A DNA stretch of 64,000 nt from Acidobacteriota bacterium (lineage in GTDB: Bacteria > Acidobacteriota > Vicinamibacteria > Vicinamibacterales > UBA2999), in assembly GCA_947482665.1 (NCBI GenBank), contig CANKJK010000003.1:1-64000 (forward strand), written 5' to 3'. Shown piece by piece: positions 24,204 through 32,867 of the stretch (the first letter of the stretch is position 1; every line of letters begins with the position of its first letter). A program made the translations under genes and the position numbers. The notes beneath the pieces are model-generated. The model was given only the letters and a program-made list of their open reading frames with translations. It ran no database searches and was not told the DNA's origin.

Positions 24204-24814
24204 TCGCGCTGGTGGACTACAAGGCGGGCAACCTCACGTCCGTACGCAAGGCGCTTGGGACGTTGGGCGCGGCCTTCTTCACGCCGGAGTCGTCGGCGGA
24301 GCTGGAAGGCGTCGACGGCGTCATCGTGCCAGGCGTCGGTCACTTCTCCTCGACGGCCCATCTGGACGCCGGGTGGCGCCAGGCCATCGAGGGCCGGGTG
24401 CTGGCGGGTGTTCCGCTCCTCGGTATCTGTGTCGGCATGCAGTGGCTGTTTGAAGGCAGCGAGGAATCGCCAGACTGCCCAGGGCTCGGCGTGCTGCCTG
24501 GTCACTGCACGCGGCTGGCAGGCAACCAGGCCGCGGGCGTCAAGGTGCCGCACGTGGGATGGAATGCCCTGGTGCCGCCGGCCGGAGCGTCCTCGCGGCT
24601 CCTCGCGGGCGTTGCACCTGGCGCGCAGGTCTACTTCACCCACTCCTACGCGGGCCCGGTCACCAACGATTGCGTGGCGGCCACGACGCACGGCACAGAG
24701 ACCTTCTCAGCGGCGGTCGAGCGCGGCAAGGTCTTCGGGGTGCAGTTCCACCCGGAGAAGTCCTCTGATGTGGGCCTGCGCATTCTCACGAACTTTCTTG
24801 AGGTCTGCCGCTGA
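24200..24814 (+). CDS. hisH: Imidazole glycerol phosphate synthase, glutaminase subunit
   Basis: A 204-residue class I glutamine amidotransferase that supplies ammonia to HisF. The triad is visible: the nucleophile in [17 protein letters not shown], and the His-Glu pair in [17 protein letters not shown]. The oxyanion-strand region is [14 protein letters not shown]. The GTG start overlaps the hisB stop (GTGA) and its own stop shares one base with hisF (TGATG), which suits equimolar synthesis of the heterodimer. Confidence 0.96.
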   Translation: MIALVDYKAGNLTSVRKALGTLGAAFFTPESSAELEGVDGVIVPGVGHFSSTAHLDAGWRQAIEGRVLAGVPLLGICVGMQWLFEGSEESPDCPGLGVLPGHCTRLAGNQAAGVKVPHVGWNALVPPAGASSRLLAGVAPGAQVYFTHSYAGPVTNDCVAATTHGTETFSAAVERGKVFGVQFHPEKSSDVGLRILTNFLEVCR

Positions 24815-25569
24815 TGCTGTCCAAGCGCGTCATCGCCTGCATGGACGTCCGCGACGGCCAGGTCGTCAAGGGTGTCCAGTTCCAGGACCTGCGGCACGCG
24901 GGAGATCCGGCCGAGTTGGCGAAGCGCTACAACGTGGAAGGCATCGACGAAGTCGTGGTGCTCGACATCACGGCCACGCTCGAGGGACGCCGCACGCTCG
25001 CCGACACGGTCCGCGCGGTGGCGGCGGAGATCTTCCTGCCGCTCGCCGTGGGTGGAGGCATCCGCTCCGAGTCGGATGCCGCGACGGTGATCGAGGCCGG
25101 CGCCGACAAGGTCAGCCTCAACACGGCCGCGCTGAAGCAGCCTGAGCTCATCACCGCGCTTGCCAACCGTTACGGCAGTCAGGCGGTGATCGTCGCGATC
25201 GACGCCAAGCGGCACGACGACCGGTTTGCGGTGTACGTGCGGAGCGGCTCCACCGACGCCGCGCGCGACGCCGTGGAGTGGGCCCGCGAGGCCGAGGCCC
25301 GTGGCGCGGGCGAGATCCTGCTGACCTCCATGGACCGTGATGGCACGAAGTCCGGCTTCGACTGTGCGCTCACGGCCGCCGTTTCGCGCGCCGTCAACAT
25401 CCCCGTGATTGCCTCGGGCGGGGCGGGCGGCGTCGAGCATTTCGTGGATGTGTTCACCGACGGGTGCGCCGATGCGGCCCTGGCGGCCTCCATCTTTCAC
25501 TACGCCGAGTCGAGCGTGCACGAACTCAAGGTGCACCTGCGCGATCACGGTATTCCCGTCCGGCTCTAG
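24814..25569 (+). CDS. hisF: Imidazole glycerol phosphate synthase, cyclase subunit
   Basis: A 251-residue (beta/alpha)8 barrel that combines PRFAR with ammonia to give IGP and AICAR. The catalytic aspartates are in [17 protein letters not shown] (the usual motif is RVIPCLDV) and [10 protein letters not shown]. The phosphate loops LAVGGGIRS and [12 protein letters not shown] are intact. It is coupled to hisH by TGATG. In many operons hisA comes before hisF; here the order is H-F-A. Confidence 0.95.
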   Translation: MLSKRVIACMDVRDGQVVKGVQFQDLRHAGDPAELAKRYNVEGIDEVVVLDITATLEGRRTLADTVRAVAAEIFLPLAVGGGIRSESDAATVIEAGADKVSLNTAALKQPELITALANRYGSQAVIVAIDAKRHDDRFAVYVRSGSTDAARDAVEWAREAEARGAGEILLTSMDRDGTKSGFDCALTAAVSRAVNIPVIASGGAGGVEHFVDVFTDGCADAALAASIFHYAESSVHELKVHLRDHGIPVRL

Positions 25570-25590
25570 CCGCGCGTTCGTCCGGTTGCC

Positions 25591-26268
25591 ATGCTGATTC
25601 CATCGATCGACCTCCAGAACGGCCACATCGTCCAGCTCGTGCAAGGCGACAAGCTCGCCATCCAGACCGACGACATGGAGCTGTGGATCACGCGCTTCTC
25701 GCGCTTTCCCAAGGTGCAGCTCATTGATCTGGACGCCGCCATGGGCAAGGCCAGCAATCTCCCGATCGCCAAGTCGATCTGCGCGCGCCTGCCCTGTCGC
25801 ATGGGCGGCGGCATCCGGACCGTGGACAAGGCGTTCGAGGTGCTGCAGGCCGGTGCGCACGCCGTCATCGTGAGCTCGTCGCTCTTCAAGGACGGCGCGG
25901 TCGATGTGCGCTTCGCCGAGGCGCTCGCCGCGGCGGTCGGGCCCGAACGCGTCATCGCCGCCGTGGACAGCAAGGGTGGCCACGTGGCGATTCATGGCTG
26001 GAAGACGATTCTGCCGATCACTGCCGTCGAAGCCGTCACGGAGCTTGAGCCCTATTGCGGCGAGTTCCTCTACACGCACGTGGACAACGAAGGCCTGATG
26101 AAGGGCACCGACATGAACGCCATCATGGCGGTGCACCGCGCCACCTCCCGGCGGCTCACGGCGGCGGGCGGCATTACAACACGCGCCGAAATTGACGCAC
26201 TCGACGCCGAGGGCATTGACGCCGTCGTCGGCATGGCGATCTACACCGGTCAGCTCGCCCTCGAGTAA
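25591..26268 (+). CDS. hisA: Phosphoribosylformimino-AICAR-P isomerase (ProFAR isomerase)
   Basis: A 225-residue half-barrel-duplicated isomerase, homologous to HisF. It has MLIPSIDLQNGHIVQLVQGD with the first catalytic aspartate, the second in VIAAVDSKGGHVAIHGW, and the phosphate-binding CRMGGGIRT and LTAAGGITTRAEID. The Q-N-G-H and V-D-S-K-G variants differ slightly from typical HisA (D-L-x-x-G-x-x-V-R-L), but the glycine loops match. A 21-nt gap separates it from hisF. It is the last recognisable his gene here; hisE and a histidinol-phosphatase gene are absent. Confidence 0.9.
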   Translation: MLIPSIDLQNGHIVQLVQGDKLAIQTDDMELWITRFSRFPKVQLIDLDAAMGKASNLPIAKSICARLPCRMGGGIRTVDKAFEVLQAGAHAVIVSSSLFKDGAVDVRFAEALAAAVGPERVIAAVDSKGGHVAIHGWKTILPITAVEAVTELEPYCGEFLYTHVDNEGLMKGTDMNAIMAVHRATSRRLTAAGGITTRAEIDALDAEGIDAVVGMAIYTGQLALE

Positions 26269-26350
26269 GCCGGCCGCACACGGCCCGCAGGCCTGACGCG
26301 TCTCGCGCGCCTGGCCGCCTGACAATCACGCGGGGCGTCCAGCGTGTGCC

Positions 26351-26363
26351 CTGTACGGTACAG
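26351..26363. promoter_or_regulatory. Palindrome upstream of the UMF1 transporter
   Basis: CTGTAC-G-GTACAG has perfect 6-nt arms and lies 7 nt before the ATG of the UMF1-family gene. It resembles a small dimeric-repressor operator and overlaps where a ribosome would bind. Confidence 0.35.
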
Positions 26364-26370
26364 TCCCCCG

Positions 26371-27663
26371 ATGTCCGTGTTGCGTCGCATCGGCCTTGAC
26401 CGCACAGAGTTGCGGGCGTGGGCGATGTACGACTGGGCCAACTCCGGCCACCAGTGCACGATCGTCACGGCGATCTTTCCGCTCTTCTTCAGCCAGGTGG
26501 CCGCCGCCAGTCTGCCGCCCGCGGTCGCCACCGCGCGCTTCGCCTGGGTCACCACCATTGGCGTCGCGGTCGTCGCCATCCTCGGCCCGATCCTCGGCGT
26601 CCTCGCAGATCGCCGCGCGCTCAAGAAGCCGCTGCTGGCCGCCTGCGTGGCCATCGGTGCCGTGTCCGCCGCCGCAATGGTCTTCATCGATTACGGAGAC
26701 TGGAAGCTGGCCTCCGTGCTGTTTCTCATCACGAACATCGCCATCGCGACGAGCCTCGTGTTCTACGATGCGCTCCTGCCCCACGTGGCCGCGCCGGAGG
26801 AAATGGACCGTGTCTCCACTGCGGGCTACGCGCTCGGCTACATCGGCGGCGGACTCCTCCTGGCACTCAATCTCGCGTGGATTCTCGCGCCGGCGATGTG
26901 GGGCCTGCCAAACACCGTCACGGCCATCAAGCTCTCTTTTCTGAGCGTCGCCGTGTGGTGGGTGGCGTTTTCCGTGCCGCTCTTCCGGACCATCCCCGAG
27001 CCTCCTGCCGCCAGCGGTGGTCTCGAGGGCGGCATCCTCTCGCTCGTCCGCCACACATGGTCCACCCTCGGAGAGCTGCGCCAGCACCGCCACGCCTTCT
27101 GGATGCTCATCGCGTTTCTGCTCTACAACGACGGCATCCAGACCATGATCAAGATGTCGGCCGTCTATGGTGCCGAGATCGGCATCGACAGAAACGCGCA
27201 GATCGCAGCCTTCGTCCTGGTGCAGTTTGTCGGCGTGCCGTTCGCATTCCTCTTCGGCGCTCTCGCCGATCGCGTCGGCGCCAAGCCGGCGCTGCACGGT
27301 GCGCTGGCGGTGTACGTCGGGATCGTCGTCGTCGCCTACTTCATGACGCGCACGTGGGAGTTCTTCCTGCTGGCGGGACTGGTCGGCATGGTCCAGGGCG
27401 GCGCGCAGGCGCTCAGCCGGTCGATGTTCGCGCGCATGATCCCGGCGGATCGCTCCACGGAGTACTTCGGGTTCTTCTCGGTGTTTGAGAAGATCGCCGG
27501 CATCTTCGGACCGCTGGTCTTCGGTGTGGCTGTCACGATCACCGGCTCCAGCCGGCCGGCCATTCTGGTGCTCGTGGCCTTCTTCGTGCTCGGGGCAGCC
27601 GCGCTCACCCGCGTCAACGTCGCCGAAGGCGAACGCGAAGTCCGCCAGGGCGCGTATCGCTAA
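26371..27663 (+). CDS. MFS transporter, UMF1 family
   Basis: A 430-residue 12-helix permease. The UMF1/Atg22-like opening is clear: LRAWAMYDWANSGHQCTIVT, then the motif-A loop region GPILGVLADRRALKKPLL. The second half begins near FWMLIAFLLYNDGIQTMIKM, the segment most typical of this family. Substrates are unknown; relatives in fungal vacuoles export amino acids. ATG 26371 is chosen; a GTG at 26344 would add nine unlikely residues. It follows hisA by ~100 nt in the same direction, but no coupling is evident. Confidence 0.88.
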   Translation: MSVLRRIGLDRTELRAWAMYDWANSGHQCTIVTAIFPLFFSQVAAASLPPAVATARFAWVTTIGVAVVAILGPILGVLADRRALKKPLLAACVAIGAVSAAAMVFIDYGDWKLASVLFLITNIAIATSLVFYDALLPHVAAPEEMDRVSTAGYALGYIGGGLLLALNLAWILAPAMWGLPNTVTAIKLSFLSVAVWWVAFSVPLFRTIPEPPAASGGLEGGILSLVRHTWSTLGELRQHRHAFWMLIAFLLYNDGIQTMIKMSAVYGAEIGIDRNAQIAAFVLVQFVGVPFAFLFGALADRVGAKPALHGALAVYVGIVVVAYFMTRTWEFFLLAGLVGMVQGGAQALSRSMFARMIPADRSTEYFGFFSVFEKIAGIFGPLVFGVAVTITGSSRPAILVLVAFFVLGAAALTRVNVAEGEREVRQGAYR

Positions 27664-27672
27664 GGGGCGGGG

Positions 27673-28356
27673 CTACTTCGCGAACTTCCGGAGTGCGGCC
27701 TGCCACGCCGGTACGGGCGCCGGAGCGCCACCCGCGTGGTCGAAGAGAATCTGGCGGCTCAGATAGGGCTTGCCGTAGAAGCGCTCGTGCGCATCGCGGT
27801 CCTGCCGGATGGTGCTGCCGTTGATGGAGACGCCGGCAAACACGCCACGCGCCCGGGAGTAACTGAGGATCTCGGCGCGCATCTGGAGGTCGGTGCCAGC
27901 CTGCGCGTCGCGGCCAACCGGGCCCGCGGCCACCGACGCATCCGCCCCGAGCTTGAACTGGTTCTTCACCAGCGTCTCGACGCCCTTGCGGTTGTTGATC
28001 ACGAGCACCAGATCCGTCTCCTGCCCGCCGATCTGCAGACCGAAGCTCACGCCCGTCAGGGTCAGAAAGGCCGGAGAGGACCAGGCGCCGTCCTTGCCGC
28101 GCAGGCTGATGATGCCGCGGCCCCGCGTGCCGCCCACGCCAAACGCGCCCTTCTTGGTACCCGGGAACACGGCGATCGCCTCGGCGCGGCCGAGGATCGA
28201 CTTCGGGATCGCCTTGTCCTCGGCGCCCATGATTTCCTGGAAGACTTCGGTCGCATCCGAGATCCGACGAGCCTCGTCGGACGACTTCTCCGCCCGGGGC
28301 GCGGCAACAGACGCGAGGAGAGCGAGGCAGGCCATGACGAGGGTGCGCTTGGTCAT
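27673..28356 (-). CDS. SYLF (Ysc84-like) domain secreted protein
   Basis: A 227-residue protein with a signal peptide (TLVMACLALLASVAAPRA). The SYLF domain includes IPKSILGRAEAIAVFPGTKK, GVGGTRGRGIISLRGKDGAW, FGLQIGGQETDLVLVINNRK and a C-terminal SYSRARGVFAGVSINGSTI. The domain binds phosphoinositides in eukaryotes; bacterial members are periplasmic or outer-membrane-associated and may bind lipids. Its gene is convergent with the UMF1 gene, 9 nt apart, and downstream of the DUF1501 gene on the same strand. Confidence 0.9.
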   Translation of the reverse strand: MTKRTLVMACLALLASVAAPRAEKSSDEARRISDATEVFQEIMGAEDKAIPKSILGRAEAIAVFPGTKKGAFGVGGTRGRGIISLRGKDGAWSSPAFLTLTGVSFGLQIGGQETDLVLVINNRKGVETLVKNQFKLGADASVAAGPVGRDAQAGTDLQMRAEILSYSRARGVFAGVSINGSTIRQDRDAHERFYGKPYLSRQILFDHAGGAPAPVPAWQAALRKFAK

Positions 28357-28424
28357 GCGCTCATGATAGCGCGCAGGTCCAGGACTGCCGTGACCGCCTG
28401 ACGTTTGTGGGGCCTGTCTGTGAA

Positions 28425-28443
28425 CCGCGCCCTGCAGGCGCGG
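28425..28443 (-). terminator. Hairpin downstream of the DUF1501 gene
   Basis: CCGCGCC-CTGCA-GGCGCGG, perfect 7-nt arms, lies 33 nt past the DUF1501 stop and before SYLF on the minus strand. There is no T-run, so intrinsic termination is uncertain. Confidence 0.3.
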
Positions 28444-28476
28444 ACACCACCGGCATCACGGCCTGGCCAGAACGGC

Positions 28477-29739
28477 TCAGATAATCGCCGGGGCGCCTGC
28501 GCGGAAGTCGCCGCCCAGGATCGGCACCGAGGACGCGCCGAGCCAGTTATCGAGCACGCGCGCATAGACCGAGCGGAAGTCCGTCTGGTAGGTCACGTCT
28601 CCACCGGCATTCTCGAGTGTGGGGTTCTGCCCCGCCGGGTCGAGCGATGCGGCCGTGCCGTAGATACCTCCGCGCACGGCGCCGCCCATCGCCATCATCA
28701 CGCCCGCTGCACCATGGTCGGTGCCAGCGCTGCCGTTCTCCGAGATGCGCCGGCCGAATTCCGAGTAGAGCAGGACGAGCGTGTTACTGAGCAGGCCCTG
28801 TCCGCGCAGGTCGTTGTAGAACGCAAACACGCTGTCATTCAACGTGCTCATCAGCGTGGCGTAGGCGCCGCCGCCCGTGTTGCCCTGCGCCGAGTGGGTG
28901 TCGAACCCGCCCGTCTGCACCCAGAACACACGCGTGCCCGTGCCGCGCACGAGCGACCCGGCCACCGTGCGGAGCGCGAGCGCCAGGCCGTTGTTGGGAT
29001 AGGCCACCGTGCCGGTGTAGCTGGCCACGGCAGCCACGCGATCAAGCGTCGCCATCGCGCCTTGCGCCGCCGCGTTGACGAAGGTCAGTGAAGGCTGCGA
29101 GGCCGGCGCGAAGGCGGACATGCGGAGCGCCGCCGCGCGTTCATCGGCCGCCGCTGCACCGGTATTCGGACTCGCAAAGCTGTAGGTGCGCGCGTCCGGA
29201 ATCGCGGGCACGGGAATACTGCGGGAGACGAGCGGCCGCGGCACCTCCTGGGTGGCGGCCCACCCGGCGAGCGGGTCGACAGGAGACGGCAGCGTGGCGA
29301 GGTACTTACCGAGCCACCCCTCGCCGGAGGGCTGCACCGGATCGGCGGTGCCCCAGATGTCGAAGCCGACGAAGTGCGAGCGGCTGGAGTTGGCGTAGCC
29401 GGTGCGCTGAATGACGGCGAGACTGCCGGCATCGAAGATCTGACGCAGCCCGGTCATCCGCGGATGCAGGCCGAGCGCCTTGCCGGATGAATCACTGCCG
29501 ATCTGCACGACCTGGCCCGCGGGGATAGCGATGTTCGGCCGCCGGCTGTAATAGAACGGGTCGGTATAGGGAATCACCGTGCTCAGTGCATCGTTCCCAC
29601 CGGCGAGATAGAGCACCACGATGTTCCGGGAGGACGCCCCCTGGGCGCGGGCGATCTCCGAAAGAAACGCGGGCGCGGCCATGCTGACCGTGAAGGCCGA
29701 CACGCCGTTGCGGATGAAACTGCGTCGCGAAAGACCCAT
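28477..29739 (-). CDS. DUF1501 family secreted protein (Tat substrate)
   Basis: A 420-residue protein. The N terminus is a twin-arginine signal (LSRRSFIRNGVSAFTVSMAA), so it is folded before export. The DUF1501 domain follows: NIVVLYLAGGNDALSTVIPY, then SSRSHFVGFDIWGTADP, FWVQTGGFDTHSAQGNTGG and LYSEFGRRISENGSAGTDHG, an alkaline-phosphatase-superfamily-like histidine/aspartate pattern. The family almost always pairs with DUF1800, as here (14 nt upstream on the same strand). The pair is common in Planctomycetes and Acidobacteria; biochemical function is unproven. Confidence 0.93.
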   Translation of the reverse strand: MGLSRRSFIRNGVSAFTVSMAAPAFLSEIARAQGASSRNIVVLYLAGGNDALSTVIPYTDPFYYSRRPNIAIPAGQVVQIGSDSSGKALGLHPRMTGLRQIFDAGSLAVIQRTGYANSSRSHFVGFDIWGTADPVQPSGEGWLGKYLATLPSPVDPLAGWAATQEVPRPLVSRSIPVPAIPDARTYSFASPNTGAAAADERAAALRMSAFAPASQPSLTFVNAAAQGAMATLDRVAAVASYTGTVAYPNNGLALALRTVAGSLVRGTGTRVFWVQTGGFDTHSAQGNTGGGAYATLMSTLNDSVFAFYNDLRGQGLLSNTLVLLYSEFGRRISENGSAGTDHGAAGVMMAMGGAVRGGIYGTAASLDPAGQNPTLENAGGDVTYQTDFRSVYARVLDNWLGASSVPILGGDFRAGAPAII

Positions 29740-29753
29740 GATGGCGGCGCCCC

Positions 29754-31211
29754 CTAGATGAACTGATACTCGCCGCTGCCCGTGATGAGGCGCGCGAGTC
29801 CCGAGGTTCTGGTCTGCAACTGCGCGTCCGCCCCAGTCCACGCGCCCCCGGCGCGGAGATAGGCGGCCAGCTCCGAGCGCTGCGCAAGGTCCAGCGGCTG
29901 CGGCGTCAACCGCTCCAGCAGGTAGTTCAGCACGCGCTCGGGCGTCGCGCGATAAGGCTGCGCATCGCGGGCCAGCGCGAACTTCTGATTGCCCGCAAGC
30001 CCTGCGGCGAAATTCATGCGCGCCAGCATCGAGCCGGTGCCGAACCAGTCGCGGCCCAGCGCCCACCCGGCCACGTCGGGTGGTTCGAAGAGGGTCTGCC
30101 CCATCCCGGGCAGCGCGGCGCGGGCGCTGTCGATCGAGAACCCGTTCCAGCCGATTTCCTTGAGCGACTTGACGACAAACTCAACCGGCCACGAGTAGCG
30201 GGCGAAGTAGGCGTCCGGGCTCTGGAACCACGGCGAGCGGAAGATGGCGCGCAGCGTGGCCCTGATGTCCGTGCCGGACTGGAGATAGGTTTGCGCCACG
30301 CTCTCGACGAACTGGGCGTCCGGCTCGGCCGTTTCCGAGACGAAGTAGCCCCAGAACTTCCGGGCGAGGCGGCGCGCCGTCTCGGGGTGCGTAGCCAGCG
30401 CCGTGATGAAGTCGATGCCGTCCTGCTCACCGGCCGCAGCCGTGCGTGCCGGAATCGTCTTGTCGCCGTTGGGATACACCGCGAAGGTAAAGGTCTTGGC
30501 CGTGGTGTCGTGCTGCCCGGCGTTGTAGATGAACTCGTAGTAGCCGGTGGCCACGTCAGCCAGCGTCCCGCTGGTGCGCAGGTTCCAGCCGGTGAACACG
30601 CGGGCAGCGGCGTAGACATCCGCTTCCACGTAGTTGCCGACGCCCCACGTGAACAGCTCCATGATCTCGCGGCCGAAGTTCTCCTGCGGACGGGTGCGCG
30701 TATTGGTGCGGCCGTCGAGCCAGATGACCATGGCCGGGTCACGCGCCACGGCGAGCAGCAGGTCGCGGAAGCTGCCGAGTCCGTACTGCCGGAAGAGTTC
30801 GTACTGCCCGGGCGGGCCTGGCACCTCTCCGGGCTTGCCAGCCATGAGGCGCGCCCCCTGCGCCGTGCCGGCAAATCCGGCCACCTTCGTGTAGCCGGTC
30901 GAGAAGTGGTTGTGCCAGAAGAGCGCCATCTTCTCCTGCAACTGGCGCTCGGAGTGCACCATGCGGAAGAGCCAGCGCTGACGCGAATCGTTGATGACGG
31001 TGTTGGGGGAGAACGGAGCCCCGCGCGTGGTGATACCGAGATACCCGTTGGTCCCGATCCGTGAGTCGACGTCGTCGGGCAGCCGTTCGTAGTCGACGAG
31101 GCGGTCGATGGCGGCCGATACGGAGAGCTCGCCGTAGATCGCGAGGTCTTCCGGGGTCGCGCCAAAGGCGGCTCGCCGCAGCAGATGATCGATAGGTCGA
31201 GTGCCAGCCAT
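29754..31211 (-). CDS. DUF1800 family protein
   Basis: A 485-residue protein of the DUF1800 family: IDHLLRRAAFGATPEDLAIY at the N terminus, then EKMALFWHNHFSTGYTKVAG, the strongly conserved PQENFGREIMELFTWGVGNY, ARVFTGWNLR, and near the end FEPPDVAGWALGRDWFGTGS. No signal peptide is obvious, yet its partner DUF1501 is a Tat substrate; hitch-hiker export as a complex would explain this. Start at ATG 31211 (MAGTRPIDHLL) with a weak upstream GGAG. It is the promoter-proximal gene of the pair. Confidence 0.93.
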   Translation of the reverse strand: MAGTRPIDHLLRRAAFGATPEDLAIYGELSVSAAIDRLVDYERLPDDVDSRIGTNGYLGITTRGAPFSPNTVINDSRQRWLFRMVHSERQLQEKMALFWHNHFSTGYTKVAGFAGTAQGARLMAGKPGEVPGPPGQYELFRQYGLGSFRDLLLAVARDPAMVIWLDGRTNTRTRPQENFGREIMELFTWGVGNYVEADVYAAARVFTGWNLRTSGTLADVATGYYEFIYNAGQHDTTAKTFTFAVYPNGDKTIPARTAAAGEQDGIDFITALATHPETARRLARKFWGYFVSETAEPDAQFVESVAQTYLQSGTDIRATLRAIFRSPWFQSPDAYFARYSWPVEFVVKSLKEIGWNGFSIDSARAALPGMGQTLFEPPDVAGWALGRDWFGTGSMLARMNFAAGLAGNQKFALARDAQPYRATPERVLNYLLERLTPQPLDLAQRSELAAYLRAGGAWTGADAQLQTRTSGLARLITGSGEYQFI

Positions 31212-31433
31212 CGTGAAAGGCTCCAGCGTCGTGTCAGAACCGGTCGGGGTACTACCGTATTGTCGGTCGAACCCGCCTTCGGGGACACCCAGCTTCCTGT
31301 CTCTGCCAGTTTGGTGCCAGACGCACCCGGTGCGGGCTCGGTTCGGTGCATCCGCGTGCCGCACCGGCTCAGGACGGACCTGACGGCTCTGACTCACCCG
31401 CCCGACGGTCATCCGGCGCAATAATTGAGGCAC

Positions 31434-31982
31434 ATGGCGCGCACCCAGAAAGCGGCGGGTTCCAAGGCGAGGCCACCCGCGCGGAAAGCGACGCGGAAGA
31501 TCGCCGCTGCCTCCACGGCCAGGAAGGTGACCCGCAAGCCCGCAGCCGCCACGCGCGCGAGGACCCCGCGCGCCAGCGAACCGTCCTCCGGCCTGGCTCC
31601 CGGGATGCAGCCCATCAGCGCCTATCTCGCCGTCCGGAGCGTCGAGGCCGCCGCGGCCTTTCTCGAATCGGTCGTGGGCCTGACGCGCGGCGTCGTGCTG
31701 GCGGGCCCGGATGGCGCCGCCCGCTACGCCGAGATGCGCCACGGCCACTCGACGGTCGTGCTGGTGCCGGCCGGCGAGGCCTCGAGCGCCACCGGCGGCG
31801 CGCCGGCGCTCTACACCTACGTGGACGACGTCGACGAGCGCCTCGCGGCGGCCACCCGGTCCGGCGCCACGACGGCACGGGCCGAAGACGCCCCGTGGGG
31901 CGACCGCGTGGGCACCGTGGTCGACCCGGACGGCTACCGCTGGGTGCTCGCCACCTTCAAGAAACTCGCGCCTTTCTCCTGA
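31434..31982 (+). CDS. VOC (glyoxalase/PhnB-like) protein with histone-H1-like basic N terminus
   Basis: A 182-residue protein. Residues ~60-182 are one VOC domain of the PhnB type (ISAYLAVRSVEAAAAFLESV, then YAEMRHGHSTVVLVPAGEAS, YVDDVDERLAAATRSGATT and GTVVDPDGYRWVLATFKKLA). VOC proteins bind metal and act as glyoxalases, dioxygenases or antibiotic-binding proteins. The first ~55 residues are Ala/Lys/Arg/Thr-rich (KATRKIAAASTARKVTRKPA), like bacterial histone-H1-type tails, suggesting nucleic acid or polyanion binding. A TTG at 31425 would add three residues. It is divergent from DUF1800. Confidence 0.85.
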   Translation: MARTQKAAGSKARPPARKATRKIAAASTARKVTRKPAAATRARTPRASEPSSGLAPGMQPISAYLAVRSVEAAAAFLESVVGLTRGVVLAGPDGAARYAEMRHGHSTVVLVPAGEASSATGGAPALYTYVDDVDERLAAATRSGATTARAEDAPWGDRVGTVVDPDGYRWVLATFKKLAPFS

Positions 31983-32004
31983 CCATTTCCGACGGACCCA
32001 CGCC

Positions 32005-32850
32005 ATGGACGCCGAACACGAAACCATCGCCTGCCAACGCTTCTTCGACAGCCTCACGGAACTCTGCGTGGTGCGGTCCATCAAGCTCTATCGCTTCAAG
32101 CTGGATCCGGTGCCGCGCGTGCCTGTGCTCCCATGCCTGGACCACGAGGCGATGCTGCACGAGGGTATCCCCCGGCACGCGTCGGCCTATGTGGAGGAGC
32201 GCGCCTCTCACGACATCCACGAAGTGCTCTTCGTGCCCGCGGACTCGCTCATCGAGCTCGACATCGTCTCGACGTTCGACGAGCACTCGCAGCGCTCGCG
32301 CGACCGGCTGATGGCACAGCTCACGGAGCGCTTCCCGAGCTACACCGTGCGCACGAACAAGGCGTCATACCTGCGCGGTGACAAGCGGGTGATGCAGGCC
32401 TGCCGTGCCCAGGTGTCGCTGCGCGAGGTCCTGCACAGCGGCGACTTCGACCGGCTCGAGGGCGCGCTCGACCGCATCAAGACCATCGCGTCGCTGATGG
32501 AAAAGGAATCGCGCGTGGCCTCGTGGGGCGTGCGCACGGTGACCACACCGCTCCTCGCCGCGGCCGGCTTCGTGGTCTTTGCCCTCATCGGCGGGATGAG
32601 CGCGTCGATCGGCGCCTTCACCGTCCGCGCCATCCAGGCCGTGGTCGTCGGCGCCCTGGGCGCCCTGTTCCTCTACTACGGCATCAAGGCCGTGCACCTG
32701 ACCGAGATGGCCAATCGCCTCTGGAAACGGGCCGCCGAGTATTCCCTGATCGTGTCGGAACGGCGGCGGATCAGCCAGAAGGGACACGGCTTCGAGACCT
32801 CGGTCGGTGACGCCGTGCCCGCCGGCATCATCCGCACGGATCGGAGCTGA
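32005..32850 (+). CDS. Hypothetical protein with two membrane helices
   Basis: A 281-residue protein. Residues ~1-170 are soluble and mixed alpha/beta (AYVEERASHDIHEVLFVPAD and so on). Two transmembrane helices follow near residues 180-225 (TPLLAAAGFVVFALIGGMSA and QAVVVGALGALFLYYGIKAV), then a charged C-terminal tail (LWKRAAEYSLIVSERRRISQ). I do not recognise the family. It lies 22 nt after the VOC gene and 17 nt before the pseudouridine synthase gene, so these three are probably one transcript. Confidence 0.72.
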   Translation: MDAEHETIACQRFFDSLTELCVVRSIKLYRFKLDPVPRVPVLPCLDHEAMLHEGIPRHASAYVEERASHDIHEVLFVPADSLIELDIVSTFDEHSQRSRDRLMAQLTERFPSYTVRTNKASYLRGDKRVMQACRAQVSLREVLHSGDFDRLEGALDRIKTIASLMEKESRVASWGVRTVTTPLLAAAGFVVFALIGGMSASIGAFTVRAIQAVVVGALGALFLYYGIKAVHLTEMANRLWKRAAEYSLIVSERRRISQKGHGFETSVGDAVPAGIIRTDRS

Positions 32851-32867
32851 GGGCGGCCCGCCCGCAG

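Noticed and set aside
24646-26325. 559-residue minus-strand frame opposite hisH-hisF-hisA
   Set aside because: Shadow of three well-identified his genes; no domain.
29740-30066. N-terminal extension of the DUF1501 protein
   Set aside because: The frame stays open upstream, but it runs into the DUF1800 coding region, and the Tat signal at ATG 29739 marks the true start.
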